Positions 53,492-63,982 of a DNA stretch of 64,000 nt are shown here, in pieces (position 1 is the stretch's first letter; each line of letters starts with the position of its first letter). The position numbers and the translations under genes are program-made. This DNA comes from Drosophila persimilis (taxonomy: Eukaryota > Arthropoda > Insecta > Diptera > Drosophilidae): NCBI RefSeq assembly GCF_003286085.1, contig NW_020825333.1:1116001-1180000 (forward strand). Direction: 5' to 3'. The notes beneath the pieces are model-generated. The model ran no database searches, was not told the DNA's origin, and saw nothing but the letters and a program-made list of their open reading frames with translations.

Positions 53492-54709
53492 GTTTTGCTG
53501 ATGGATCTGTAATATTATGGATCGCGTATTAGAGTCGCAAAGGTAGGTGAGCGAAAATGGCGACGTGGAAGTTCACAACTACGAACCGTAGATATGTGGT
53601 TTTGGTGGAATTTATTGCGAGTATTTAAATTATGGAAATAGTACACCGTGGCCGGAATATATAGATATAAATACTACGATCAACAAACAAATGTCTAACC
53701 AAGAACGAAAATTGAAATTGAAAATTATATAGATGTGCAAGAATATGCAAATTTAAAATGCGTACGTATGTATATGTAAGATAAATACATATGTATGTGC
53801 CGTATGTATGGATCGTTATTTTGTTAGTAGTATAATTAGTTACATAAATAAGGAGGCGCAGTGATTTGTTATATTATTTCCTTATAAAACCGACAAACTA
53901 TGGAACGTTGAGCATGCACGGAATAAACAACAAAAATAATTGCAAGAATATGACTTTATGTTTGTTGCCAGCCGCTTGGATTGCGTTGCGATGTGTACAT
54001 ACATGTATGTATGTATGTTAGCAACGAAAGCTCAGCTGGTAGCTGGGAGAGGTAAGAATATTATTTACACTGGATCGGAAGCTGAACGCAGAAGTTAGCT
54101 CGGATCAAATTAAACCTTTGGAGAAGTAGGAGGCCACAACCGTTGGCAGAACGAGGTATGGTTTAATTTGGAGCTAGAGCGAGAAATAAATACATATGTA
54201 TGTACATACATATGCCACGGGAACTCGGACTGGGATGGAAAACTCGCACAAAATCACTGCACTGTTGTTAGGCACAATCGAAGAGTACTTATCTTGAACT
54301 TGTCCGCCGATGCTGGCTGGGGTGAGCTTCTCCTTACACATACGCACATTATTTTTACACCCAAACATACATCTTTATGTGTGCATATGGCTTCATTTTT
54401 GTTTTGTGGGTTACAAATATGTATTTTATAAGGTTATCCGTAGTTTACTATTCGGTGTTCACTAATAGGGGGGATTTCTATCATACAGTTTGTCGTATTA
54501 TATTTTTATTAATATAATATTATTTCTAGATTATATAGGTGTGTATATTTAATTATGTCTTTAGATATAAGTTGTACTTAATATTGTGGTATAGCTATCG
54601 ATTAAAAAAATATCTTCGAAATGCCTTTGCTTTAAGAATTTGTGTACTGGTTGAATTAAAAAGTTGGATATTAACTTTAATGAATAAACAAATTATGGGG
54701 AAGGCGAAG
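53492..54709 (-). other. BEL-B leader (1.2 kb)
   Basis: This AT-rich untranslated leader lies between primer site and gag, with repeated tacatacatatg-type motifs. It is homologous to 15672-16663 and 58026-59175. About 240 bp near 54400-54680 have no counterpart in the other leaders and are probably an insertion. No supported ORF. Confidence 0.7.
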
Positions 54710-55092
54710 ATCCGGCTCGAAGGACCAATGTTTGTAGTGGGGCGGATCGAGGTTCAATTATCCAACGGCGAGGTGTATGTTCCAGTTTAAACTAACCTAG
54801 CAGTCGTCACAGAAAGGAAAGGCCGATGGGTTTCGTTATGTGTATATATATATAATGTTCATGTAGTTATTGGGTATTCGCGCGGTATGTCGACAGGTTG
54901 AAGCGGGGGTGAAAACGTAACTAACTAACTCTATGCCTTATGATACTTTTGCTGCCGTGAGCGCCGAGTGGATCGTAGATTGTGGATCCGAGCGCCCCTC
55001 CGAGCGCCCCTCCGAGCGTGCGAGAGCGAGTTGGGACCGGGGCGCACGGAGTTGGCACAGTGCGCGGAAATTGTTTACTGCTGGCCTGAACA
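54710..55092 (-). repeat. BEL-B 5' LTR (364 bp) with tRNA-Tyr primer site
   Basis: The LTR spans 54729-55092, with TGTTCAGGCCAG at the outer and CTACAAACA at the inner end. The minus-strand primer site TGGTCCTTCGAGCCGGAT lies at 54710-54727. It is longer than the other copies by a block of about 95 bp (54785-54880). A gcccctccgagc unit is duplicated near 54993-55015. Confidence 0.85.
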
Positions 55093-55971
55093 CTCTCCAA
55101 AGGAACAACCTTAAGGAATTCTTTAAGATCGTCAAACAAGCGAACGAAGAGATTGTCAATAAGGAATATAAAATCCTATTTAGGAGCTACAAGAAGGAAA
55201 TACGTAAGGCACAAAGGAGCTCGTGGAGGAACTTCTGCTCCAACATCGAGAAACTGCCCGAAACCGTAAGGCTCCGGAAGCTGCTTTCAACGCAGCCCAC
55301 AGTACAGAGTCAATTAAAACTAGATAACGGACAGTGGACAGAGGGCAGTGAAGAAGCCCTAATAGCACTAATGGAGGCGCATTTCCCTGGATGCACCGAG
55401 GTCACCGACGCCAAAGAGCATCAGGACCTAGCAACCAAGGAACAACACCCCCCAACAGATCTGTTAACCACAAAAGGAATACACTGGGTTATAGACTCCT
55501 TCGCTACTAGCCAAGGAAGGCGTCGGGCTTGAGAATAGGAGAACCGAAAACGTGCCTGTCTCCTTTAAAACGCTGCAAAGCGATCTAGAGAAGCAGGTTA
55601 GATCACTAACCGAAAACAGGTAGAGGAGTACCACCACCTGCAGAACCTCGAAAAAAATGTGCAAGGATCGCAATGCAAACAAACTACCTATTGCACCTAC
55701 CATGAAAGGACTAACAGGTCACCGTCTGGCTGCACATGCAACAAAGCTAGGCATTACCAACAGAGACAGTTGTCGGAAAGGTGATGAACCTGGGGCTATC
55801 GAAACCCTGGAACATCTCATTTGCAACTGTCCGGCTCTCTCAAGGGCAAGGAGGAGATACCTGGGCGCCCCATTGCTGGCATCACTGAAGGATGCCTCCA
55901 AAAGGACGCCACAGGAACTGCTGGCCTATGCTAAAACCACCTCGATTCTCGGGGATTTTAAAACCACATAA
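55093..55971 (+). pseudogene. LINE (LOA/Bilbo-like) ORF2 fragments
   Basis: From 55093 the frame reads KEFFKIVKQANEEIV, SYKKEIRKAQRSSWRNF and ETVRLRKLLS. This is the endonuclease-RT linker of a non-LTR element of the LOA/Bilbo type, and it stops at 55532. At 55657-55971 a second piece shows the C-terminal region with TGHRLAAHATKLGI and the Cys/His pattern CRKG-LEHLICNCPALS. The RT core between them is deleted. The upstream methionine of the open frame lies inside the BEL-B LTR and is fortuitous. Family assignment is from recall of the motif style. Confidence 0.7.
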
Positions 55972-56198
55972 GCACCGAATACAAGTTCGAATGGACAATA
56001 ATTATGGGTTACGGATGGAGTTGTGTTAAAACCGTAAACGAAATACTGTAAAAATTTGTCCCAATCAGTTTTATCTACTGATATTTACGAACGTATGTAC
56101 TCATTAAATATTCTGTGACTTCTTTCTATGGTACCTTATGTCTGGTGGTGGTGTGTAGTAGTTGTTATGTTGTCTACTTTTATATCTTTTTGGCCCTC
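55972..56198. other. Probable LINE 3' tail
   Basis: Non-coding sequence lies after the LINE C-terminal fragment, up to the terminal inverted repeat at 56199. No poly-A tail is evident. Nothing else is recognised. Confidence 0.4.
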
Positions 56199-56900
56199 GG
56201 GCCTTATGACACTTTTAAAAGTGACATAGCGCCAACTCCTAAAGTGTCTTAGCGTTAGTGTCATAACACCCTTAATTTCGTAAAACTTGCAAAGTGCATC
56301 AAGAATCAATAAAAGTACCGTTAAAAAAAGTTCCGTTTATTGTCTTATCTCGTTTTTTATGGCATTTTACATGTTTTCGGCAATGATCTTCTAATTAGTT
56401 TGTCATTGATCTTCGAACAAAGTGCATGCGTAATGGAAGCTTCATATGAGTACAAGATGATTGCTGGTTTTCGAAAAATTAAAAGTTGTTGCTGTTAACA
56501 GAGCAACAATTATTTAAAATGAAGAGTGCGTTCAAAAATAGTTTGCGTTATATTGTTATAAAAAAGACTGTGGTGTTTCAGTGGCTTTGTCCAATATTGG
56601 CGTGTGCACTCAAATGAGTCTCGAGTGCAACCACAACCATGCCTCTCCACAAGAACTCATAAAACAACTGGAGTTGATCAATAATGTTAAAGGTCAATGT
56701 GAGCAGAAAACCCTACAAAGAAAAGGAGTTCACGAAATCTTTTACGAAGAATGCCAAAAAAGTGAAGAAGCTGCAAATGCAGTAAATTATCCGAAAATAA
56801 GACAGCAATCGTTTAGAGTCTTATAGTGTTATAACGCCCAAAAAAAAGTGACATAAAACCCCGCGGGCTCTATGTAAATTTTAAAAGTGTCATAATGCCC
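56199..56900. mobile_element. Small DNA transposon with 22-bp terminal inverted repeats
   Basis: The left end GGGCCTTATGACAC (56199) and the right end, reading GGGCATTATGACAC from 56900 on the minus strand, belong to a 22-bp inverted repeat with one mismatch. The inner part of each terminus is itself palindromic (cttttaaaag). Extra partial copies of the terminus lie at 56225-56275 and 56820-56865. An 81-codon open frame (56581-56826) has two Cys and a His-rich start but no recognised transposase motif. No clear target duplication is found. I cannot name the superfamily. Confidence 0.65.
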
Positions 56901-58025
56901 GTGGGCCTGAGTCCCCATGCCTGGATGGCCATCCTCGGTCACTTCAAGAGACAGGTACCGCTCCGCCAGGAACTTGTCCATGGCGTGCCAGGTGGGAATT
57001 TCGGACTGGTGCGTCACGGATTGCTCCCAAAGCTCTAAGGTCGTCTTTGGCAGCTTAGCGAAAATGATGTTCACTAAAACTCGGAGAACTGTGGAGATCT
57101 CGGAGTGGGTGAGTGTCGTGAGGCACTTTTGGACGGCCTGGAGCGATTTTAGCGATGCTGCTGACTCGGTTCTGATTTTAGGCAGACTGAAACGGATCTT
57201 GAGCATAAGGCTTTGAGTATCAGTCTCTTGTTTCGGAAACGCTCACGGAGGGCGTTCCATACGGACGCGAAACCCTCGTTCGTTAGTGGAGCCTGTGCCA
57301 CTATGTCATGGGCCTCACCGCTCGTTTTTTTGTTGAGGTGGAACAGTTTTTCCACTGGAGCCAACATCGGGTTTTCTATGTAGATGGCGGTGAACAGGTC
57401 TCGGAACGTGGGCCATTGCTGGAAGTCCCCACTGAAAACTTCAGTGTCACATGGAGGGAGGCGGCAACCGCCGGAAGTCGGCACTTGAACGGCAAGCTGC
57501 GGCGGGACAGTCGGGGGCTCGAGCTGATCGTTCAGTTCGGCAAGGCATTGCGCGTAGACCGCGTAGCAGTCATCGTACATTCCTTGGGCGTCAGCTACCC
57601 CCTCTGGATCTGCTTCAGCTATCGCCCCCACACCGGCCTCGAACTCCGCGTCCACTTTCGCCCATAGACTTCGGAGTTGATCTCGATGAACTTGGGAGAG
57701 CGAGAGGGTTGGTTGGTTGCTAGCATCTGGAGCGCTAAGCTTCTGGTCGAAGCGTGTCAGTCTGCTTGCAGCCAAGGCAAACTAAGACCGTGCGGAACTT
57801 GCGGGCCATAGTGCTAGGAACAGTGCGACGGACTACCGAGGGGAGCAACCAGGCCTCAAAGGCATGTGGTGTGTGAGCCCTGGACGTGGTCGGACCTCGC
57901 TCAGCTGGGGCCGGACGGGAAGGTGTGGGCGTAGTGATTGAGCCGTTGGAGCTGGGTGGATGGGTCAAACTCAGCGAACTCACCTGCTTAAACTTCTTGC
58001 GAGATTTCTTCTCACCAGTGGGCAT
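56901..58025 (-). pseudogene. gag: BEL-B gag, fourth copy, frameshifted
   Basis: The start is at 58025 (MPTGEKKSRKKFKQ). The frame shifts near 57740-57770 and again near 57160-57200, where an extra segment splits the RLILKA-LKI sequence. It is closely related to 51977-53491 up to about residue 350, then is cut by the DNA transposon at 56900. The zinc knuckles are missing. Confidence 0.8.
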
Positions 58026-59175
58026 GGTTGGCTGATGGATTTGCGATAATGCGTATCAGAGTCGCAAAGCAGGTGAGCGGAAATGGAGAAGTGGACGTTT
58101 TGAACGACGAACCGTGGATATGTGGCCTTGGCGGAATTTATCGCGAGTATTTATATAGTAGAAGTCGGGCACCGTTGCCGGAATATATAAATATAAAATA
58201 CTACGATCAAATAATAAAAATGTCCAACCAAGAGCGACTAATGAGCAATGATATTGATGCACAAGGTACCCCTATATAGAGTCGGTTGCAAAATGAATGT
58301 TGAAAACAATATACCTCGAAGTGCATGGTAGCGCGTCACTTGGCGTTCCGTTACGGTCAAGCGCGGCACCGAAAAATATTCTCCCACCAACAACAACGCA
58401 AGCAAACGGTGGAGAAGCAAAAGCGAAATGGAAAACGAAACGAATGCACCGCTGCTGCTGCTTGTATGTGTGTGCGTATGGATGCAAGTGCTATGTGCCG
58501 TGGCTTGGGTTGACGACCCAACCTTTTGACAAGATGTAAAACAACGGTTAAAACGGTGGATAACCGTTTTATATACAATATGTATAATTTAAAATGCGTA
58601 TGTATGTATATGTAAGATAAATATGTATGTTGTGCCGTATGTATGGATCGTGTCTTATTTTTGTTGGCAATATCATTAGTTAAATACGGAGACGCAGTGA
58701 TTTATTTGATTTATTCATAAAACCGAAAAACTATGTAACGTTGAGCATGGAAAAAAAAACAACAAAGTAATTGCAAGAATATAAATTTATGATTGTTGTC
58801 AGCCGCTTGGATTGCGCTGCGATGTGTACATGTGCTTGTATGCATGTGCATATGTCAGCAACCAAAGCTCAGCGGGTAGCTGGGAGAGGTAGGAATATAT
58901 ATACTGGATCGGAGGTTGACCGCAGGAGCTTGCTCGGATCAAATTAAACCTTTGGAGAAGTAGGTGGCCACAACCGTTGGCAGAACGAAGTATGGTTTAA
59001 TTTGGAACTAGAGCGAGAAATTAATACATATGTATGTACATATGCCACGGGAACTTGGACTGGGATGGAAAACTCGCACAAAATTACTACACTGGTGTTG
59101 GGCTTACTTATCTTGAATTTGTAGCGATCCGCCGATGCTGGCTGGGGTAAGCTTCTCCTTATGGGGAAGGCGAAG
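58026..59175 (-). other. BEL-B leader, fourth copy
   Basis: This untranslated leader is homologous to 53492-54709 and 15672-16663, with the same tacatacatatg motifs. No supported gene. Confidence 0.75.
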
Positions 59176-59460
59176 ATCCGGCTCGAAGGACCATTGTTTA
59201 TAGGGGGGCGGATCGAGGTTCAATTATCGAACGGCGTTTAAACTCTGGGTATTCGTGCGGCATGTCGACCGGTTGCAGCGGGGGTGAAAACGTTACTACT
59301 ACTTATGGTGATTTTTCTGCCGTGAGCGCCGTGTGGATCGTGGATTGTGGATCCGATTGTGGATCCGATTGTGGCCCCTCCGAGCGCGCGAGAGCGAGCC
59401 GGGCCCGAGGCGCGCGGAGCCGGCACAGTGCGCGGAAACTGTATACTGCTGTCCTGAACA
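59176..59460 (-). repeat. BEL-B 5' LTR (266 bp) and primer site, fourth copy
   Basis: The LTR lies at 59195-59460 and the Tyr-type primer site at 59176-59193. A gattgtggatcc unit is tandemly repeated near 59342-59370 and shifts local spacing relative to the other LTRs. Confidence 0.85.
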
Positions 59461-59783
59461 CATTATAATAACCATTGATTCTACTTTACTGGCGCCCAAC
59501 GGAATTTCATCCAACGCGAGTGATTGTTTAAAAACGATTGTTTATGCCAACGCTTCGGTTTTAACAAAAATAAAATAAACAACAAGTGAGTTGAAATTAA
59601 TAATTAAACCTACATTTTAAAGGAGCTGAAGGGCAATCCCTCGCTCCCGGCATCAACGTCTAAGGTAAAACAGACTGAAGGGCAATCCCTCGCCTCAAAA
59701 CGTAAAAACAACAAGCTGAAGGGCAACCCCTCGCTACCCACATCGCCACCCACAATGAAATAATTAGATCGAATAAAACACGG
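59461..59783 (+). repeat. Errantivirus-like LTR tail, PBS and leader, plus orientation
   Basis: Some 28 bp of LTR end lead to TGGCGCCCAACGG (about 59489), a Lys-type primer site. The leader has three ctgaagggcaa(t/c)cc(c)ctcgc repeats. The segment is an inverted, diverged copy of 60644-60910. Confidence 0.7.
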
Positions 59784-60474
59784 AAAAAAATTTCAATTGC
59801 AGCAGCATATTGCTACTGCACTTCACAGAAGGTCCAAAGCATCCAACGAAAATGCGGCTACTTCCAGCAACACGTCCAGCAGTTGCCTTGAAAATTAAAA
59901 CTGTATTGAAAGATGACAGGACGTTATTTGCGGCCCCTTTTATTTTATTCCTGATTATGCCTGTCGCCATGTAATGTCTAGCGCTGCCCTCATAGGGCTC
60001 GAAAGTTTTATAGGCCGCCAGCGCTGCCTGGCGACAAGCCACATAATTTTCCTGTTTGCCTTCGAACTCGGGGACGGACTTAACCATGTCCAATGGCTGA
60101 TCACACTGGACATCGGGATTTATTGCTATCTCCTTATACGCTTCAACTTTAGAGGCAGGCGTACCTGTGCTCAACTGAGCAATCTCGGCTTGTAATTGCT
60201 GTAACCTGGTCTCGAACCACGAGGCCTGATTTTGCAGTGCGGCCTCTATAGCTGCTGCGAAAGTTGCCGGATCCATGATGTCAGGGGAACGTTCGTTGCT
60301 TCCAGTCAAATGGAGGCCCCTTAGACACAAACGTAAACTATCGTCGCTATCGGATTGTTCTTGCTTGCTATCACCTGGGTCTTGCAGGTTCTCACACAGT
60401 GAAACTAAGCTATCGGACAGCTTAAAGGACTTGAGGTCACTATTGGAACTGTTAGGGCTATTGCCCATTAGCAA
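59764..60474 (-). pseudogene. gag: Errantivirus-like Gag fragment
   Basis: The ORF has an acidic Ser-rich start (ATG 60468), a coiled stretch (LQQLQAEIAQLS) and a gypsy-family Gag block: SVPEFEGKQENYVACRQAAL, then FEPYEGSARHYMATGIIRNKI. After FNTVLIF it reads into unrelated sequence and the inverted leader copy. Capsid C-terminus, knuckles and pol are missing. Confidence 0.75.
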
Positions 60475-60643
60475 CTTCTTGTTTTATTTGTATTTTTTAT
60501 TTCTTTAATGAATTTGATTTTGATTTTAAATATCTCAGCTGCACCACTCAGTGCTCTTTTATTTTTATTGGGTAGCGATTACCAAACTGCTCGAATAAAA
60601 TTTTACAAAAAGAGCTCACTTACATGGTTTTCTGCGGCTTGTA
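60475..60643 (-). other. Errantivirus leader, gag-proximal part
   Basis: AT-rich leader containing a minus-strand ATGTAAGTGAG near 60620, which would fit a splice donor of the kind errantiviruses use for env. No gene. Confidence 0.4.
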
Positions 60644-60910
60644 CCGTGTTTTATTCGATCTAATTATTAGTTTTCTTCAACTAACTATTAATTTCATTGT
60701 GGGTGGCGATGTGGGAAGCGAGGGGTTGCCCTTTAGCTTGTTGTTTTTACTTTTTGAGGCGAGGGATTGCCCTTCAGCCTGTTTTACCTTAGACGTTGAT
60801 GCCGGGAGCGTGGGATTGCCCTTCAGCTTGTTCTTGGTGTGGTTTTTGTCCACCTTCGTTGGATAAAATTCCGTTGGGCGCCAGTAAAGTAGAATAAACG
60901 GTTATTATAA
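60644..60910 (-). repeat. Errantivirus-like leader, PBS and LTR tail
   Basis: On the minus strand a 27-bp LTR remnant (60884-60910) precedes TGGCGCCCAACGG, whose complement lies at about 60871-60883. A leader with three ggctgaagggcaatccc-type repeats leads toward the gag at 60474. Confidence 0.7.
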
Positions 60911-61364
60911 TGTGTTAAGCTATTAAGCGTTTTTAATGACTGTTGCAATTTGAAGTTAATGAAAGTCGAGAGGCTGTTTATAATTCACAATTTATTTGCA
61001 TATGTAAACCAACTTATCGCGTATGTACATATGGGGATGATTGGGCGAACGATTGATGCGGGGATGTTAATCTAATAGCTTTGACGATTAGCTCAAGACT
61101 GCCCATGCAAGGGCTGACGGGCCAATCTTCCGGGCCCTATGCAGCGAGCGAGAGCGTATGATAGCCCGAGAGCGTTAGAGCTGCTCGGGGACGCTGTTAA
61201 GCCGAGTCCGAGAGATTGCGACATAAGGAGACCAAACAATTCCGCTGCATGCGCATATGCGGTAGCAAATGATCTTTGCAGTGGAAACGACAACACCAAA
61301 ATGCATTTTCTTTGGGCCGCACCACTGGCAATGATTTAAAATATTTAAGCTGCTTGACCCGACA
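60911..61364 (-). repeat. BEL-C 3' LTR
   Basis: On the minus strand it starts TGTCGGGTCAAGCAGC at 61364, just after a polypurine tract (C-rich on plus at 61368-61374). The outer end near 60911 is inferred from a TG and from the start of errantivirus sequence. Confidence 0.65.
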
Positions 61365-63432
61365 TACTCCCCCCGTTGGAAGCCTGACTTTCAAAAGCAT
61401 CTTTAAGGGGCAGCAGGCACAGCTTGTTGACGGCGCGCTTGGTGATTCCAGATGACGTCTTCAGCACAGCAACTCGGGCAACGCCATCTCGTCCAGGCAA
61501 AAGCTCGACCACTCTCGCCAGTGGCCACTTCATGGGAGGAAGATTCTCATCCTTGACAAGAACCAAATCTGCGACTGCTAAACTAGGCTTCGCAGTGCGC
61601 CACTTTGAGCGCTGCTGCAGTGACGTTATGTACTCCTCCTTCCACCGGGACCAAAAGAGCTGCTGCAGGTACGAAACGCGCTGCCAGCCGTCCAGGCGAT
61701 CGAAGTTTAGCAGCGTGACGTCAGGCTCAGCGAACGAAGCAGGAGGGCCACCATTCAAGAAATGCGCTGGAGTTAGAACATCTAGATCGGCAGGGCTCTC
61801 TGAAATTGAAACCACAGGTCTTGAATTAATCACTGCCGTGATGTGGCACAACAGCGTCCGCAGCTCGTCAAATCCAAGAACCGAGTTGCCTATCGCACGG
61901 TAGAAGTGGTACTTGGCCGTCTTCACTGCAGCCTCCCATAGACCACCAAAATGAGGGGATCGCGGAGGAATGAAATGCCAGTCTATAGCCTCGACCAAGC
62001 AAAAATCCAGCAGCGCCTTCTGATGGTCATCGCTGAGGACCAGGCGCTTTAATTCCATCAGCTCATTCTTAGCGCCGACAAAATTGGTTGCGTTGTCTGA
62101 CCAAATTTGCCGCGGCTTCCGCCTGGTACATATGAAGCGCTTTAGTCCATGTCGAAACGCAACTGTGGATAAGTCCTTTATAAGCTCCAGATGAACAGCC
62201 TTGGTAGCGAAACACATGAAGACGCATACGTAGCACTTGATTGGAGCCTTGTTGCGTGCCTCCGGTTTGTAGAAAAACGGCCCACAGAAGTCCACGCCTG
62301 TGATCTCAAAGGCATGAGAACCATCGAGCCGCTCCTTTGGAAGATCTGCCATAATATGCTCCAATACCCTGGGCTTCAGTCGAAAGCATCTTACGCACTT
62401 GTTTACTGCCTTGTTTACCGTCTTCCTCCCCCCAATAGGCCAATATTGGGATCGAATTAGTCCAAGCAAAGCTCGAGGACCAGCGTGCAGATTCCGCTCA
62501 TGAAAATGGGAGATTATTGCAAGAGTCAGTGGATGGCTGCTGGGCAAGATGATTGGATGACGGCCATCAAAATCCAACGAAGAGTTTTTCAGTCGACCAT
62601 CTACCCTGAGAAGTCCAAACTGATCCATGAATGGCGATAACCATACGATTGAGCTCGATGAGGAGACTGCTCCCCTTGCCCGCAGTGACTTTATGTCCTC
62701 CCATAGCTGAGTACTCTGGACTAGTCGTAGCAATACCTGGGTTCCATGTTCAATGTCTGAGACAGTGAGTCCGGGGCGCCGAATTCGGTTGCAAAACTTG
62801 TGAATGTATCCGAAAACGCATTGCAAAGAAGCAAATGAATTCGCATACTTGGAATCAGCAATAATGTCCATGTAGGGCGATTTGACCAGAAGAGCCTTCC
62901 GACGAAGTTCAAGGGCTGGCTTATCAGGTAGCACAGTGGGTGGCCAGTCATCTGAGGAGCCGCAAAGAAATGGAGGACCATGAGCCCAAAGAGGTGACTC
63001 ATTCAGCTCAGTCGGATGAGCCCCTCGAGACAGAATGTCGGCTGGGTTTAAAGCTGTGGGAACATAGCGCCATTCCATTTTTTCGGTCATTTCCTGAATC
63101 GTTGACACTCTATTTGCAACAAAAATATTAAATCTTGACGGCTCGTCCCGAATCCAAGAGAGCGCAACGGCAGAATCACACCAACAGTAACACCTTCCCT
63201 TGAATACATTCATTCCAGCTATCTCAGATATGAGCCTAGCCAGCAACTCCGCTCCACAAAGCTCCAACTTTGGTACCGTGAGTGTCTTCAAAGGAGCCAC
63301 ACGAGGTTTGGCACAAAGTAAGTGACTGCTGAAATGCTGACCCTTGGACACGACATAAATGCATGCACCATAAGCCTCGATGCTGGCATCGCAAAATCCG
63401 TGAATTTCCAGCGTAGAGTCTGTAAGGAGCAC
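61345..63432 (-). CDS. pol: BEL-C RNase H and integrase
   Basis: The 695-residue uninterrupted frame has RNase H residues in GFCDASIEAYGA (13-24), LELCGAELL and CWCDSAVALSW, and ADILSRG. The integrase H2C2 module reads HAGPRALLGLI to NKCVRC. The core has D in TGVDFCGPF, D in SDNATNFVG and E in GGLWEAAVK. A BEL/Pao C-terminal tail contains LTPAHFLNGG and ENLPPMKWPLARVV. The frame ends 20 bp inside the LTR. No env follows. The best preserved enzyme region in the window, but the ORF start is internal to pol: the upstream part is in another frame. Confidence 0.85.
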   Translation of the reverse strand: MLLTDSTLEIHGFCDASIEAYGACIYVVSKGQHFSSHLLCAKPRVAPLKTLTVPKLELCGAELLARLISEIAGMNVFKGRCYCWCDSAVALSWIRDEPSRFNIFVANRVSTIQEMTEKMEWRYVPTALNPADILSRGAHPTELNESPLWAHGPPFLCGSSDDWPPTVLPDKPALELRRKALLVKSPYMDIIADSKYANSFASLQCVFGYIHKFCNRIRRPGLTVSDIEHGTQVLLRLVQSTQLWEDIKSLRARGAVSSSSSIVWLSPFMDQFGLLRVDGRLKNSSLDFDGRHPIILPSSHPLTLAIISHFHERNLHAGPRALLGLIRSQYWPIGGRKTVNKAVNKCVRCFRLKPRVLEHIMADLPKERLDGSHAFEITGVDFCGPFFYKPEARNKAPIKCYVCVFMCFATKAVHLELIKDLSTVAFRHGLKRFICTRRKPRQIWSDNATNFVGAKNELMELKRLVLSDDHQKALLDFCLVEAIDWHFIPPRSPHFGGLWEAAVKTAKYHFYRAIGNSVLGFDELRTLLCHITAVINSRPVVSISESPADLDVLTPAHFLNGGPPASFAEPDVTLLNFDRLDGWQRVSYLQQLFWSRWKEEYITSLQQRSKWRTAKPSLAVADLVLVKDENLPPMKWPLARVVELLPGRDGVARVAVLKTSSGITKRAVNKLCLLPLKDAFESQASNGGSMSGQAA

Positions 63433-63445
63433 AAGCCGAGGAAAT

Positions 63446-63982
63446 TCAAAAAATAAATAAAATAAAACTGGTGCATATTTCCTGCCACTCGGTGTTCAGT
63501 GCGACTGGAAGGCTTTCATCCCAGGACAACTTCTCTTGGTACAAACGCTGGAGAAAGATTTTGGATTTAGTAATTACGGGACCAGCTAGTCCGAGAGGAT
63601 CGTAGAATCGCGCTATGGATGACAAAACAGAGCGCCTGCAGGAATTCAAAGAAGATTGAAGGGCCGAGAACGAAAATAATAGTAGATCAGAAACCGGATC
63701 CCACGCAAGTCCTAAAGTTTTAGTCACATGGCTGCCATCGTCGAACTTCAAAAATGTTTCCTTGTCCTCTTCCGGAACTCCATCCAGCACAGCAGGGACG
63801 TTCGAACACCATTTCCTCAATCTGAACTGACTAACTGGAAACGCCATCTGCTCGTCCATTGCCAACTGATGCATCGCTCGCACAGATAAATAATAGACAT
63901 GCTGCGTCCCATAAGTAACGGTGTCCAATTGAAACACACGCAAGTCCTCTTCCCTGGAGTTTCTCCACAGAATACACTGCAA
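63446..63982 (-). pseudogene. pol: BEL-C reverse transcriptase fragment
   Basis: It reads RVFQLDTVTYGTQ, then loses the YVDD box through a deletion. It continues at ALDEQMAFP-type sequence and FRLRKWCSNVPAVLDG, then RFYDPLGLAGPVITKSKIFLQRLYQE. The frame is broken near 63450 by a T/A-rich stretch (ataaataaaataaaact), separating it from RNase H. The window ends about 20 bp further. Confidence 0.8.

Larger units (their letters stand above)
47082..55092 (-). mobile_element. BEL-B element, LTR to LTR
   Basis: This 8011-bp BEL/Pao element has, in minus-strand order: 5' LTR (54729-55092), Tyr-type primer site, 1.2-kb leader, intact gag, protease-RT, RNase H, broken integrase, the extra knuckle/protease-like ORF, polypurine tract and 3' LTR (47082-47347). 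The LTRs differ in length (364 and 266 bp) and by many substitutions, and no matching target duplication is seen (ctctcc versus catta). It may be a recombinant of two subfamilies. Confidence 0.8.

Noticed and set aside
54933-55532. A 199-residue ORF as one gene
   Set aside because: The first 53 or so codons lie in the BEL-B LTR. Only the part after 55093 has LINE similarity, so the fusion is fortuitous.
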